From Mycolicibacterium mengxianglii (GTDB lineage: Bacteria; Actinomycetota; Actinomycetes; Mycobacteriales; Mycobacteriaceae): a stretch of 64,000 nt of DNA. The stretch covers positions 4,340,001-4,404,000 of the forward strand of contig NZ_CP065373.1 in the NCBI RefSeq assembly GCF_015710575.1. The letters are read 5' to 3'. This document shows positions 17,189 to 26,080 of the stretch, in pieces (within the stretch, counting starts at the first letter, position 1; each line of letters opens with the position of its first letter). The position numbers and the translations under genes were made by a program. The notes beneath the pieces are model-generated. The model was not told the DNA's origin, did not search any database, and worked only from the letters and a program-made list of their open reading frames with translations.

Positions 17189-18352
17189 GTGGTTTCAGGG
17201 AGTACGGGCGGTTCGCCGACGGCAATGATTGCTAGCATCACTTACGTGGCCACGGTGGAGATCGCTATCGCGCATGATTACCTGACCCAACGAGGCGGTG
17301 CTGAAAAGGTGGTCCTCGCGCTGACCCGAGCCTTTCCGGACGCTCCGATCTACACGACGCTGTACGACGCCAACTTGACCTATCCGGAGTTCGACCAACA
17401 TGAGATCAGGGTCAGCTGGCTTAACCGATTTCCCATCTTGCGGAAGTTCCACCGCCTCGCGCTTCCACTGCTGGCTGGGGCCGCCAGCACTACCAAAGTG
17501 GACGCCAAACACACCATCGTCAGCAGTAGCGGCTGGGCACACGGCTTCCACACTTCTGGTTCGAAGATTGTCTACTGTTACTCCCCCGCCCGCTGGCTCT
17601 ATCAGCCCGAGGCTTACCTGGGTGCGGAAGGTTTCACGGCGAAAAGAATTGCGTTGGCCGTCTTGTCGCCATTCCTCCGGAGGTGGGATAAGCGGCAGGC
17701 ATCCACTGCCACGAAGTACTTCGCAATATCGACGGCCGTCCAACAGCGAATCCGCGATGCGTACAACATAGAGGCTGAGGTGCTACCAGCCCCGCACTCG
17801 ATCGATCCAACGTTGCCCCAAGAGCCAGTGGACATCACGACGGTCCCAGGCGCCGATAACGGGTTCTATTTGTGCATCTCCCGACTGCTGCCATACAAGA
17901 ATGTCGATGTCGTCATTGATGCCTTGAATTCACTGGCGCTTCCCCTCGTCGTCGTGGGAGCCGGACCCGAGGAGCGCCGTCTGCAGCTCGCCGCAGGGCC
18001 GTCGGTATTGATGGTCAAGAATCTTACCGATGGGCAGATCCGCTGGTTGTACGCCCATTGCACTGCAGTGATATCTGCCAGTTATGAAGACTTCGGGTTG
18101 ACGCCCATCGAGGCGGCAACCTACGGGAAGCCGTCGATCGTGCTGCGCTGGGGCGGCTTTCTCGACACCATCCGTGAAGGGAAGACAGGAATCTACTTCG
18201 ACGAACCCAGATCTGAGCTGGTGCGTCAGGCGGTAGTCCAGAGCGGCCAACAACCGTGGGATCCAGCGGTAATCAAGAAGCAGGCCGAACTGTTCTCTGA
18301 GGAACGTTTCGCCGCTCGCTTGATTGAGGAGATTTCCAAGCAAGACCAGTGA
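17189..18352 (+). CDS. Glycosyltransferase family 4 (WbaZ/mannosyltransferase-like)
   Basis: Up to 387 residues. The N-terminal part reads IAIAHDYLTQRGGAEKVVLAL with the glycine-rich acceptor loop, then VYCYSPARWLYQPEAYLG. The C-terminal half has FYLCISRLLPYKNVDVVI, VGAGPEERRL and SYEDFGLTPIEAATYGKPSIV, the EX7E-type nucleotide-sugar site of GT4. Relatives include WbaZ-type mannosyl- and rhamnosyltransferases. The start is uncertain: GTG 17189, ATG 17225 and GTG 17255 are all in frame, and the last begins just before the conserved strand. It stands alone on the plus strand between convergent and divergent neighbours. Confidence 0.88.
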   Translation: MVSGSTGGSPTAMIASITYVATVEIAIAHDYLTQRGGAEKVVLALTRAFPDAPIYTTLYDANLTYPEFDQHEIRVSWLNRFPILRKFHRLALPLLAGAASTTKVDAKHTIVSSSGWAHGFHTSGSKIVYCYSPARWLYQPEAYLGAEGFTAKRIALAVLSPFLRRWDKRQASTATKYFAISTAVQQRIRDAYNIEAEVLPAPHSIDPTLPQEPVDITTVPGADNGFYLCISRLLPYKNVDVVIDALNSLALPLVVVGAGPEERRLQLAAGPSVLMVKNLTDGQIRWLYAHCTAVISASYEDFGLTPIEAATYGKPSIVLRWGGFLDTIREGKTGIYFDEPRSELVRQAVVQSGQQPWDPAVIKKQAELFSEERFAARLIEEISKQDQ

Positions 18353-18496
18353 GCGCCGGAATCAGAAGAGAAAGCTGCGCTGCGAAGTTGGGCCGCACCT
18401 CTGGGTAATCCGTGTTGGCACTCGATATCCCCGACTGCCAGAACAAGATGATAGAAAACCGACTACGGCGTTCCCAGTGAGTTCCTAGTACCGGTC

Positions 18497-19690
18497 TCAG
18501 CTGGAACCCCTTGCAGCCCAAACGGATTCAAAAAACTCCCGGTACATACGACGAACACATTGGTCAGTGGGCACGGGCCGTTCATGGGCCAGTGTTGCGC
18601 TCAGATTTCTCCGCAGCTCGTTGTCCTGTACCAATCTCTCAAGCGCCGAGGCCAGCGCCTCCTGGCTGCCTGGTTCAAACAGGAGGCCGGTCCTACCGTG
18701 TTCGATCCATTCAGTAGGCCCACCGGAGTTCGCTGCAATCGTCGGCCTGGCTGCCGCGAGATATTGCAGGACATTCTGTCCGAGCGGCTCACTGTGCAAC
18801 GAAGCATGCACGCAGATATCCCAGGAATCCAACAGTGGCCAGATGTCACCCACGTGCCCTAGGAATCGCACTTGGCCCCCAATACCCAGATCCGCCACCA
18901 ACCCCTGGAGGTACTTCAGGTAGCTGTCTTGGCCAAAAGCAGGAGAACCAGCCAACTCCAAGATGATTGACGAATCGCGAAACGCATCTGCGAAGGCACG
19001 GACGAGGAGTTCTTGCCCTTTCCACTCAGTGATACGTGCCAGCATGCCGATCACCCTCACCTGCTCCCGGAGTGGGCTGCTCGCCCTCTGCTCCGCAAGT
19101 CCGATCGGCGAGGGAATCGCGCGCACCAGGGTTCCTGGCCTCATATGAGGTGACGCGGTTCGTAGCGTGTACTCAGAGTTCGCAATGACGCCGGTTGCTT
19201 GCCCGACAATAAACGTCAGCAGCTTTGCATTGCGGGATCCGATTGCATCTGGGTCGACCGCATCTCTGAGGTGCACCACCAACCGTCGCGAGGAGCCAAC
19301 GCATGCGATCCAGCCGATCAGGGCTGCGCGACTTGTGTTGGCGTGAACGACGTGCGCGTCGCGAAACCGCCTGTTGGCCCTGAGAGCGCCAGCTTGATAG
19401 AGAGCTCGCGCAAACAAGGAGAACTGCCCTAGAATTCCGCTCTCAATGGCACCAGCAGGTTGCCAGACGCCCACCTGTGTAACCAAGCCCGCAGGCATCC
19501 CGGCGAAGGCCCCCTTTCCGGCATCAATTTCAGGAGGAACAAAGATCTGCGGAAGCCACCCCGGTTCATTCTCGAGGAGTCGCGCCAAGGCGAGTTCGGC
19601 ACCTCCGTGCTCGACGGTATGGTCAATATGAGCGACGGTAATCACGCCGAAATCCTCCAAGTGGCAGCAAATGTCACGGCAGGTCGACAA
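18497..19690 (-). CDS. Glycosyltransferase family 4
   Basis: A protein of up to 397 residues. The N-terminal block ITVAHIDHTVEHGGAELALARLL is the GT4 acceptor-side loop; the C-terminal block has VIGMLARITEWKGQELLVRAF, VRFLGHVGDIWPLLDSWDICVHASLHSEPLGQNVLQYLAAARPTIA with the E-containing donor motif, and GGPTEWIEHGRTGLLFEPGS. GTG 19645, nearer the first strand, is an alternative start. It lies 134 bp after the Wzz/kinase gene on the same strand and is probably co-transcribed with it. Donor unknown. Confidence 0.88.
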   Translation of the reverse strand: MSTCRDICCHLEDFGVITVAHIDHTVEHGGAELALARLLENEPGWLPQIFVPPEIDAGKGAFAGMPAGLVTQVGVWQPAGAIESGILGQFSLFARALYQAGALRANRRFRDAHVVHANTSRAALIGWIACVGSSRRLVVHLRDAVDPDAIGSRNAKLLTFIVGQATGVIANSEYTLRTASPHMRPGTLVRAIPSPIGLAEQRASSPLREQVRVIGMLARITEWKGQELLVRAFADAFRDSSIILELAGSPAFGQDSYLKYLQGLVADLGIGGQVRFLGHVGDIWPLLDSWDICVHASLHSEPLGQNVLQYLAAARPTIAANSGGPTEWIEHGRTGLLFEPGSQEALASALERLVQDNELRRNLSATLAHERPVPTDQCVRRMYREFFESVWAARGSS

Positions 19691-19824
19691 CTGACATCTG
19701 AAACTGAGTCAGCGGACACCTGCGCTCGGCGGCAGCATCGCCAGTCTTGCAACCACATTGCTTCAGCCGATAGTCCGAGGTAGACCAAGGGTTGGGGCGC
19801 ATCACTGCCGCCCGAACGAGCCTC

Positions 19825-21303
19825 TCATTCAGGCGCCTTGTCACGCGTACTGACGCGAGATTCCTCGAGGTCTGCGGTAGGCGACGATGCTGGAGCCTGC
19901 GCGGCGGCTTCTTCGACAGGCTGCCCGCGGCGAGACGATCGCCGGGCGCCCTCCTCCCCGTAGTAGCTGTAGCTGTAACTGTAGGACGCTCCCCCACGTG
20001 TCGGAGTCATGGTGAAGACCGCGCCCAAAAGCGTCGCACCGACGTCCGAGAGGTTGCGGACCGCGTGAACGAGTTGTTCGCGTTTAGTCTGTCCGAACCG
20101 AGAAATAATGAGCACTCCATCGGCACCCGCTGCCAATATCGCCGAATCTGTGACCGCCAAGAGCGGTGTCGAATCCACGATGACGTAGTCAAATTGCCCA
20201 CGCATTTCGTTCAGTAACTTCTTGGCCGCCATCGACCCGAGTAGCTCGCTTGGATTTGGGGGAATCGTCCCCGAGGTGAGGACGGTCAAGCCGGGAAACC
20301 GTGTTTTCTGCAAGGCTTCATCGAGAGTGGCTTGGCCACTGAGCACCGTGCTGAAACCTACTGGACCAACTAAATCTAGATACTTGTGGACAGTTGGCCG
20401 TCGCATGTCACCATCGATGAGCGCCACGTTATGCTCAGCCTCTGCCAGCGCCAACGCAATATTTATCGCGGTAGTGGATTTACCCTCACCTGGGGTCGAA
20501 CTAGTTACCACGATCACGCGGGGTGGATTATCAACGGCCAGGAATTGCAGGTTGGTCCGCAGCTTCCGGAATGCTTCTGCAATTGCGGAGTTGTCTACGT
20601 CGAATGATATTGCTGGCTGCTTTCGCCGTTCCTTATCGAGGGGGACGCTGCCGACAGTGGCTGCACCAGCAATTTCTTCGAGAGTTTCGCGGTCCTTAAC
20701 CGTGTTGTCGAGAACATCACGGAAGAGCGCGAGCCCTATACCCAAAAGCACACCGAGCGCGAAGCCCGCTGCGATGTTGCGCGTCGTCTTAGGCACCACG
20801 GGATGCTGGGGAATCGAGGCGCGTTGCTCAACAACAACCCGAGCATCGGGCGCGGCGCCGCTCTCCGAGGTCTCCAATTCCCGAACCATGCCTACAAACT
20901 CTTCAGACAGCGTATTCGCAATATCGCGAGCACGCACAGGCGACTTGTCAAGCACAGCCACATCAATAAGGACTGTGTCCTGCTTCGCGCTCGCCTTAAT
21001 GTTTTCCCCGAGCTCTCGTGCGCTCATATCGAGGCCGAGCTTGTCGATCGTGCGCTGAGCCAGGGTCTCCCCTTTAAGTAACTCTGCGTATGAAACCACG
21101 CGTTCTTGAGAGAATCGGTTGCCCTGATAAATGTCGGAGACTGACGAGCCAGCCGAGGTAGATACGAAGAGCCTAGTCGAGGCCTGATAAAGGGGAGTAG
21201 TAAGCAACGTGACCGCCACGGCGCCCAAGACCGTTACCACTATCGTCACGCATACGGTGATCCACCGCCCACGCAGCACTTTTACGAAATCCTGAAGATT
21301 CAA
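19825..21303 (-). CDS. Wzz-domain/BY-kinase fusion: chain-length regulator and protein tyrosine kinase
   Basis: 492 residues. Wzz-type region: two membrane helices (about 16-36 and 176-195) flank an extracytoplasmic segment, and a PQHPVVPK proline motif (165-172) precedes the second helix. Cytoplasmic BY-kinase: EX2RX2R oligomerisation motif EAFRKLR (243-249), Walker A SSTPGEGKSTT (268-278), Walker A' ALIDGDMRRP, Walker B FDYVIVDSTP (371-380). The C-terminus carries alternating tyrosines (Y441, 443, 445, 447, 448), the usual autophosphorylation cluster. Such proteins control polymer length and export in Wzy systems and are reset by LMW-PTPs like the one at the left edge. Confidence 0.93.
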   Translation of the reverse strand: MNLQDFVKVLRGRWITVCVTIVVTVLGAVAVTLLTTPLYQASTRLFVSTSAGSSVSDIYQGNRFSQERVVSYAELLKGETLAQRTIDKLGLDMSARELGENIKASAKQDTVLIDVAVLDKSPVRARDIANTLSEEFVGMVRELETSESGAAPDARVVVEQRASIPQHPVVPKTTRNIAAGFALGVLLGIGLALFRDVLDNTVKDRETLEEIAGAATVGSVPLDKERRKQPAISFDVDNSAIAEAFRKLRTNLQFLAVDNPPRVIVVTSSTPGEGKSTTAINIALALAEAEHNVALIDGDMRRPTVHKYLDLVGPVGFSTVLSGQATLDEALQKTRFPGLTVLTSGTIPPNPSELLGSMAAKKLLNEMRGQFDYVIVDSTPLLAVTDSAILAAGADGVLIISRFGQTKREQLVHAVRNLSDVGATLLGAVFTMTPTRGGASYSYSYSYYGEEGARRSSRRGQPVEEAAAQAPASSPTADLEESRVSTRDKAPE

Positions 21304-21464
21304 TTCCGCCCCTCCACCACTAATTTTCCTGCCCCGGCGTCACGTCGGCGACTTCACGATCTTGGTGAGTGGCCCAAACGCAATTTCCTTACTGCGCACC
21401 ATTGTGAGCTGCGACAAACGAAGCGGTGACTCAAACCACTCCTCATATGCACTGCATAGCTGCT

Positions 21465-23327
21465 CTACCCGGAGCACTCGGGCACCGACACTTTGGGATT
21501 CACGATATCCACCAATGGCTGGATCGGAACACGTGGCTCGCCAGCTGAAGTCGGCTCAGATAGTCGAAAGCTCAACTCACCTGATTTCCCGGGCGGTATC
21601 GCGACCTGCACTTCAAAACTGGGGTGCCCGCGTTCCGTCGAAGAATAAACCGGAACCTGTTGACCATTCGATAATGCGCTTACCAACTCCGCGCCCTTAG
21701 TCCCGAGGAGACGGACTGAAGTCAGCATGGTTCCCCGCGGCACGTTCAGCGGAACTCCTTTGACGAAGCCCAGTTGGCCTGACACATAATCCGGTAGCGG
21801 CACGTCCTGCACGGTGTTTGTCAACCGAATGGTCACGGTCGACATTCTGGTATCGCCCTCGCACCCGTCTGCCACGTACTCGATACCCCTTTGCAGATAG
21901 TAATCGAGCTTGTTACCGCCCAAGTTATTGATGACTACCTCCGCATAGGGCGCGGGATCGTCTGGAATCACGTGGGCAAGAGGCGTCTCCTCGAGAAGCT
22001 TTTGCTCGGCCGGCGATGAGCTCCATACAGCAATACGCCGTTCACCCACCGCCTTACCTAACGCATCGAGCAGTTTGCGTGGCGAGTCCAGCGGCCCGGT
22101 GATCTTTTTAACGACTTCTGTGGCGATATCCTGGAGATACTGCTTGCGCGCACCCTGGTCATCAGGAAACCGGATGTAGGCGGTCGATTCGGTTAATTGC
22201 ACCACGTTGTCCTTGGTGACCTTCTCGCCGTCCGGCATCGTTATGGGCCCCGCCGCGCCCAGTATATAACTCAATGCCACGGGGTCCAGTGCGATGACGC
22301 CGTCGACATTCATGCCCGACTGCTGCGCCCACATTGATTTCCAGATAGCGGCTGTATAGGGGAAGTGCGAACTTTGGTTGCTATTACGAATGTCCGTAGA
22401 CGGATTTGTAAACCCGTAGTTTTCCGCGTATTCCGGGCCGAGGTCAACCGGGGCAAATTCCTTATCGAGTTCGGTATTCGGGCCCAATTCGTCGACGGTC
22501 GGCACACCGTTGTTGAATCGGAGAATTCCAAATCCGCCAAGCAGTCCCCCGGTACCGCGGGCCTCGGCGTTGGTTTGGAAACCCATAAAATAGGTACGCG
22601 GACCGTCGGCGCCCATCAGCGAGGGGGCCAGACGCGCGGCGAGGGCCGTGTTCTCCAGCAGGTGCGCGACATCAGACGTTTGCCGCTGCAGTTGCGAACG
22701 GGCGTCGCCGAGCACCGAGACGTAACCGGGTTCCGAAATCGCGCTGGCCTCAGCGTCGAGGCTCGACGCATCCGCCGAAATCTTACTCAGCTGAGGCTCC
22801 TCTTTACGGAGCTTTTCAACGTCCAATCGGCCGCCTGACATCAATTGGTCGGGCGCAAGCACTGCTCCGGCGCGTGCAGAAGGCTGTAGCACATCGGTCG
22901 CCAGGCCCAGTACTACATCAGAGATTTGCTGACCGGTCTTGAACGGGCTACCGAGCCACGGCAGGGCCGCCGTCATGTTCCATGGCAGCGAGTGAGTCGC
23001 ATTGCGTGCCGCCTGCGCATGGGCCTGGGCATCACCCGCGAATCGCGAAGCGCCGTCGGCGTCGCCCTCTAAGAGTGCATCTTTCGCCTGCTGGGCGCTG
23101 CCCCGGGCTTGCTCGAGGTTCGACTTCGCTTCAAACGCTCGGATACCGAGCCAACATCCGAACGCCACAACCACTATGACAAGGAAGAGACCCGACCAGA
23201 TTCCCCGACGCGCCGCCGGTGACTCGGGCCACCATCGAGATTCGTTTCCTTCGTCGTCCGAATAACCATCGCCATCATCGTCGCCGTTGGGTCTCTTACT
23301 GAACGGACGTCGAGAAAAAATGCTCAA
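21465..23327 (-). CDS. DUF4012 domain membrane protein of the polysaccharide locus
   Basis: A 620-residue protein with an acidic cytoplasmic N-terminus (residues 14-31, rich in D/E), one membrane helix at about 43-63, an alanine/glutamine-rich coiled-coil-like stretch (65-110), and a large external domain. The external part has DUF4012 features: YFMGFQTNAEARGTGGLLGGFGIL, then NVDGVIALDPVALSYILGAAGPI and ARKQYLQDIATEVVKKI. The biochemical function of DUF4012 is unknown; family members often lie in actinobacterial exopolysaccharide clusters, as here. It lies 161 bp before the Wzz/kinase gene at the operon start, and its start follows the gap that holds the 23392 hairpin. Confidence 0.85.
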   Translation of the reverse strand: MSIFSRRPFSKRPNGDDDGDGYSDDEGNESRWWPESPAARRGIWSGLFLVIVVVAFGCWLGIRAFEAKSNLEQARGSAQQAKDALLEGDADGASRFAGDAQAHAQAARNATHSLPWNMTAALPWLGSPFKTGQQISDVVLGLATDVLQPSARAGAVLAPDQLMSGGRLDVEKLRKEEPQLSKISADASSLDAEASAISEPGYVSVLGDARSQLQRQTSDVAHLLENTALAARLAPSLMGADGPRTYFMGFQTNAEARGTGGLLGGFGILRFNNGVPTVDELGPNTELDKEFAPVDLGPEYAENYGFTNPSTDIRNSNQSSHFPYTAAIWKSMWAQQSGMNVDGVIALDPVALSYILGAAGPITMPDGEKVTKDNVVQLTESTAYIRFPDDQGARKQYLQDIATEVVKKITGPLDSPRKLLDALGKAVGERRIAVWSSSPAEQKLLEETPLAHVIPDDPAPYAEVVINNLGGNKLDYYLQRGIEYVADGCEGDTRMSTVTIRLTNTVQDVPLPDYVSGQLGFVKGVPLNVPRGTMLTSVRLLGTKGAELVSALSNGQQVPVYSSTERGHPSFEVQVAIPPGKSGELSFRLSEPTSAGEPRVPIQPLVDIVNPKVSVPECSG

Positions 23328-23391
23328 ATCAATGAATCCCGTGCTCGGGTGTGGGCAGCTCTCAGAAAGGACCTATCCACAGCGGCGCGAA

Positions 23392-23437
23392 CTCGAAGCG
23401 GCGCGACTCGTCAGATGACGAGCCGCGCCGCTTCGAG
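23392..23437 (-). terminator. Long near-perfect hairpin between the small secreted protein and the DUF4012 gene
   Basis: Arms CTCGAAGCGGCGCG (23392-23405) and CGCGCCGCTTCGAG (23424-23437) pair perfectly, and an inner CTCGTC/GACGAG stem encloses a 4-nt loop with one mismatch between stems. It lies 37 nt after the stop of the 23474-23866 gene on its strand and isolates it from the polysaccharide operon. Confidence 0.75.
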
Positions 23438-23473
23438 ACAACAGCAAGAACTAGATCGTCGGGACGTGTGTAC

Positions 23474-23866
23474 TTATCCCGTGGTGGACGTGTCGTAAGG
23501 GCCAACCCTGAAGAACACCGCAATCGCGTTGGCTACAAACGTCAGGGCGTTGTAGAACCAACCTACGATCGGCCTGACGAAGTTGTCGAAGACGAACGCG
23601 AAGGGGTTGAAGTCGGTGATGGCCGCGCCGCTGACCGGGGAGAGGTCGGACGCCGCAGTCGCCGCGTAATTGAGAGCCAAACCGCCCGGCACGACCGGCG
23701 CCGAGAAGTCCACGGAGTTGCCGATGCCCTGCGCGATCGGCGCGAAGCCGGGCGTGGCGTCGGCGATCGCCGGCGTGAGCGTCGCGGCGGCTACAACCGC
23801 CACAGCGGCAGTGCTGACTTGGAGTCTGGTCTTGGTCGAAGAGAATTTAGCGGCAATGTTTGACAT
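23474..23866 (-). CDS. Small secreted hypothetical protein
   Basis: A 130-residue protein with a signal-peptide-like start: lysines in the first 12 residues, then VSTAAVAVVAAATLTPAIADA (about 17-37) with an ADA cleavage-like site. The mature part is rich in aromatic and small residues (FNPFAFVFDNFVRPIVGWFYNALTFV). No catalytic motif is visible and I do not recognise a family beyond a general resemblance to small exported mycobacterial proteins. A purine-rich AAGGGGGG precedes ATG 23866, supporting the start. It is followed by the hairpin at 23392. Confidence 0.7.
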   Translation of the reverse strand: MSNIAAKFSSTKTRLQVSTAAVAVVAAATLTPAIADATPGFAPIAQGIGNSVDFSAPVVPGGLALNYAATAASDLSPVSGAAITDFNPFAFVFDNFVRPIVGWFYNALTFVANAIAVFFRVGPYDTSTTG

Positions 23867-25035
23867 TGTCCCCCCCTTAACGTTGTTCCTGAGTGATGCC
23901 TGAGATTGCTGTAAGCATCGCAGACCTTCAGAGTCCCGTCAAGGCGAACCAGCAGCTCACGGCGTGTCCGCCAGGTTAATTTTGCGTTCCCAACCAGGCC
24001 TTCGAGTTGTTAGCCAGGGATTTCAACACGAAGCTGGGGATTCCAGCAAAGATCGACGCACAACGGGTTTCGTCCGTTGCGCCGCTTCATCCGGAGGCGC
24101 CGCGAAGGGTGTTCGCGGTACGAACACCCACGGCCATGGCGCGAAGGTGCACAAACGCGAGACCGGAAGTGACGAATGTTATTTCTCCCTCGAAACTTGA
24201 CCTACACGGTGCGCGGGTCACAGCAACAGTCGGTCCGGAGTGCAGCCACTTTTGGGCGTTGTCCAGTTGTAAGTCTCGCAATTTGGTTGATCGGTTGGGC
24301 CTTAGATCGTTCATCGCTGAATCCCGTGGTCTAGGCGCACGAGCTGAGTTGGCCTGCGAGAGGATGCCCCCGGATGTTCGTAGCTGCGAACGGTGGACGA
24401 AACGCCCTGGCGTTCAGCTAGCGTTGCATGGTCGACGGCCGATATTGAACAACAGTGCGCCGACGTGCGGTGTTGGTAACGGGCAGCGGCAGAAAACTCG
24501 ACCGCAGGGTGGCGCATTCTGGAGATGCCATTCGTGCGCTCCCCAGAGTTGTAGCTAGGCGACCTCGAAAGCCACAGTGCTGCTGACCGGTTTCAAGCGA
24601 CGGACTTCCCGCCGCGTACAGTGACCACCGTGCAGCGGGATGCTTGCGTGTGCGGCCACATGCGTGGGGCTCACGAACATTTTCGGAGAGGCCACGACTG
24701 CGCTCTGTGCTCCTGCGGACGGTTTCGGCGGAATACTCCGTTTCATCGCCTGCTAGGCGCGCTGACTCGGCGTTGAATCGTTGCTCCTGGCAGAAATTGA
24801 TGCCACACCGGCCGTGTCGGTGGTTCCGAGATAACGCTCGCGCCCATCGGGCGTCTCCACGGGAACGGCACGGATGAACACCACACCCTTATGCTGCGGT
24901 GGTCAGCGGCGCATGGACTTCGAGCGATCCAAGTGTCGCCGCTTCGCGTCAACGTCGTCGCAGTTGGTCAATACACCTGCGAGGGGATAGGCACGTGATG
25001 CTGCTGCGCATGCGTATCGAGAAGGGCAGCGTGCT
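23867..25035. other. Gene-free stretch of about 1.2 kb
   Basis: Frames of up to 183 codons occur here, but none shows recognisable domains, a good ribosome site or mycobacterial codon bias (many Cys, Ser and Arg runs across all frames). I see no RNA gene, repeat or IS end. It marks the border between the polysaccharide locus and the housekeeping block. Confidence 0.55.
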
Positions 25036-26028
25036 GTGACGCGCAGACCTCGCCTGACGGTGGCATTGTTGGCGGTCGCCGCAAGCCTGTTTTGCGTCCT
25101 GGCACTGATCCTTCGTGCTCGGCCGATCACCAACCTCGTCAGTTTGATCGTGGCAGTCGGCTCACCATTCGTCCCCTTGTTGGCGCTGACGGGGCTGGCG
25201 CTGGCGGTAGTGTCTCGCCGGGTTTGGTTGTCGGTAGGCGCGCTTTCCGTCGTGGTGACGACCGTGGCCGTACAGGCCGGCTGGTACTACATCGGCAGTG
25301 CAGCCGATCTCCCCCAGCACACCGATGTCCGGGTGCTGTCGTCGAACCTGCGCCTGGGGCAGGCTGACCCGTCGACCCTCGTGGGACTCGCCGAAGACAA
25401 AGCCGATGTGATCGCCGTGTCGGAATTGACAGCGGGGGCGATCGAACGGTTTGAAGGCGCCGGCATCGACGAGGCCTTCCCTCATTCGATGCTCATCCCC
25501 AGCCCTGGTGCGGGCGGCATCGGACTCTGGAGTCGGTACCCATTGATCGCGGTCCCCTCGGGGAAACCCCAGAACTACGCCATCGCCGCCGCGAGAGTCC
25601 AGATTCCGGCCGCACGTTTCGACCCGCTCGTCGCCAGCGTGCACGTAGGCTCCCCGGTTGCCTCTGACCGAGACGCAGTCGCCGAATGGCGGATAGGCGT
25701 GGCCGCTATCAAGACCACAATGACAGCCTTCGCAGTCGGCACCGACCCCGCGGCCGTCATCGTCGCCGGCGACTTCAACAGCACCCCCGACGAACGCCAA
25801 TACCGTGACCTGCTCACCAACGGCTACCGCGACGCCGTCGAACAAACCGGGGCGGGCTTCTCCCCCACGTTCCCCTCGCGCACGTGGCATCCGCCGTTGC
25901 TCACCATTGACCACGTGCTGACGCGAAATGCCGCCGCCTCGTCGATCCGGACGGTATACATCCCCGGTTCCGACCACCGGGCGCTGCTCGCGACGATCCA
26001 GGTGCCCCTCGATCCTGCCGCGTCCTGA
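25036..26028 (+). CDS. Membrane-anchored endonuclease/exonuclease/phosphatase (EEP) superfamily protein
   Basis: 330 residues. Three hydrophobic helices fill the first 85 residues, then an EEP domain follows: VRVLSSNLRLGQ (Asn site), VIAVSELT (metal-binding Glu), VIVAGDFNSTPD (catalytic D and N), LLTIDHVLTR, and the terminal GSDHRALLA (Asp-His). The order of catalytic blocks is complete, so it should be an active metal-dependent phosphodiesterase or phosphatase facing outside the membrane. The substrate could be a nucleotide, lipid or DNA. GTG 25036 gives the natural positively charged N-terminus MTRRPRL. It is convergent with rplA across a strong terminator. Confidence 0.87.
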   Translation: MTRRPRLTVALLAVAASLFCVLALILRARPITNLVSLIVAVGSPFVPLLALTGLALAVVSRRVWLSVGALSVVVTTVAVQAGWYYIGSAADLPQHTDVRVLSSNLRLGQADPSTLVGLAEDKADVIAVSELTAGAIERFEGAGIDEAFPHSMLIPSPGAGGIGLWSRYPLIAVPSGKPQNYAIAAARVQIPAARFDPLVASVHVGSPVASDRDAVAEWRIGVAAIKTTMTAFAVGTDPAAVIVAGDFNSTPDERQYRDLLTNGYRDAVEQTGAGFSPTFPSRTWHPPLLTIDHVLTRNAAASSIRTVYIPGSDHRALLATIQVPLDPAAS

Positions 26029-26034
26029 AACGAC

Positions 26035-26070
26035 GAAACCCCCGGCACGCCGTAGCGTGCCGGGGGTTTC
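26035..26070. terminator. Bidirectional terminator between the EEP gene and rplA
   Basis: GAAACCCCCGGCACGC (26035-26050) and GCGTGCCGGGGGTTTC (26055-26070) form a perfect 16-bp stem with a 4-nt CGTA loop. It lies between convergent genes, 6 nt after one stop and 10 nt before the other. Confidence 0.92.
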
Positions 26071-26080
26071 AACTGAATCC

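Noticed and set aside
24007..24558. Frame of 183 codons in the gap left of the EEP gene
   Set aside because: No domain, no ribosome site and unlikely amino-acid use; other frames are equally open.
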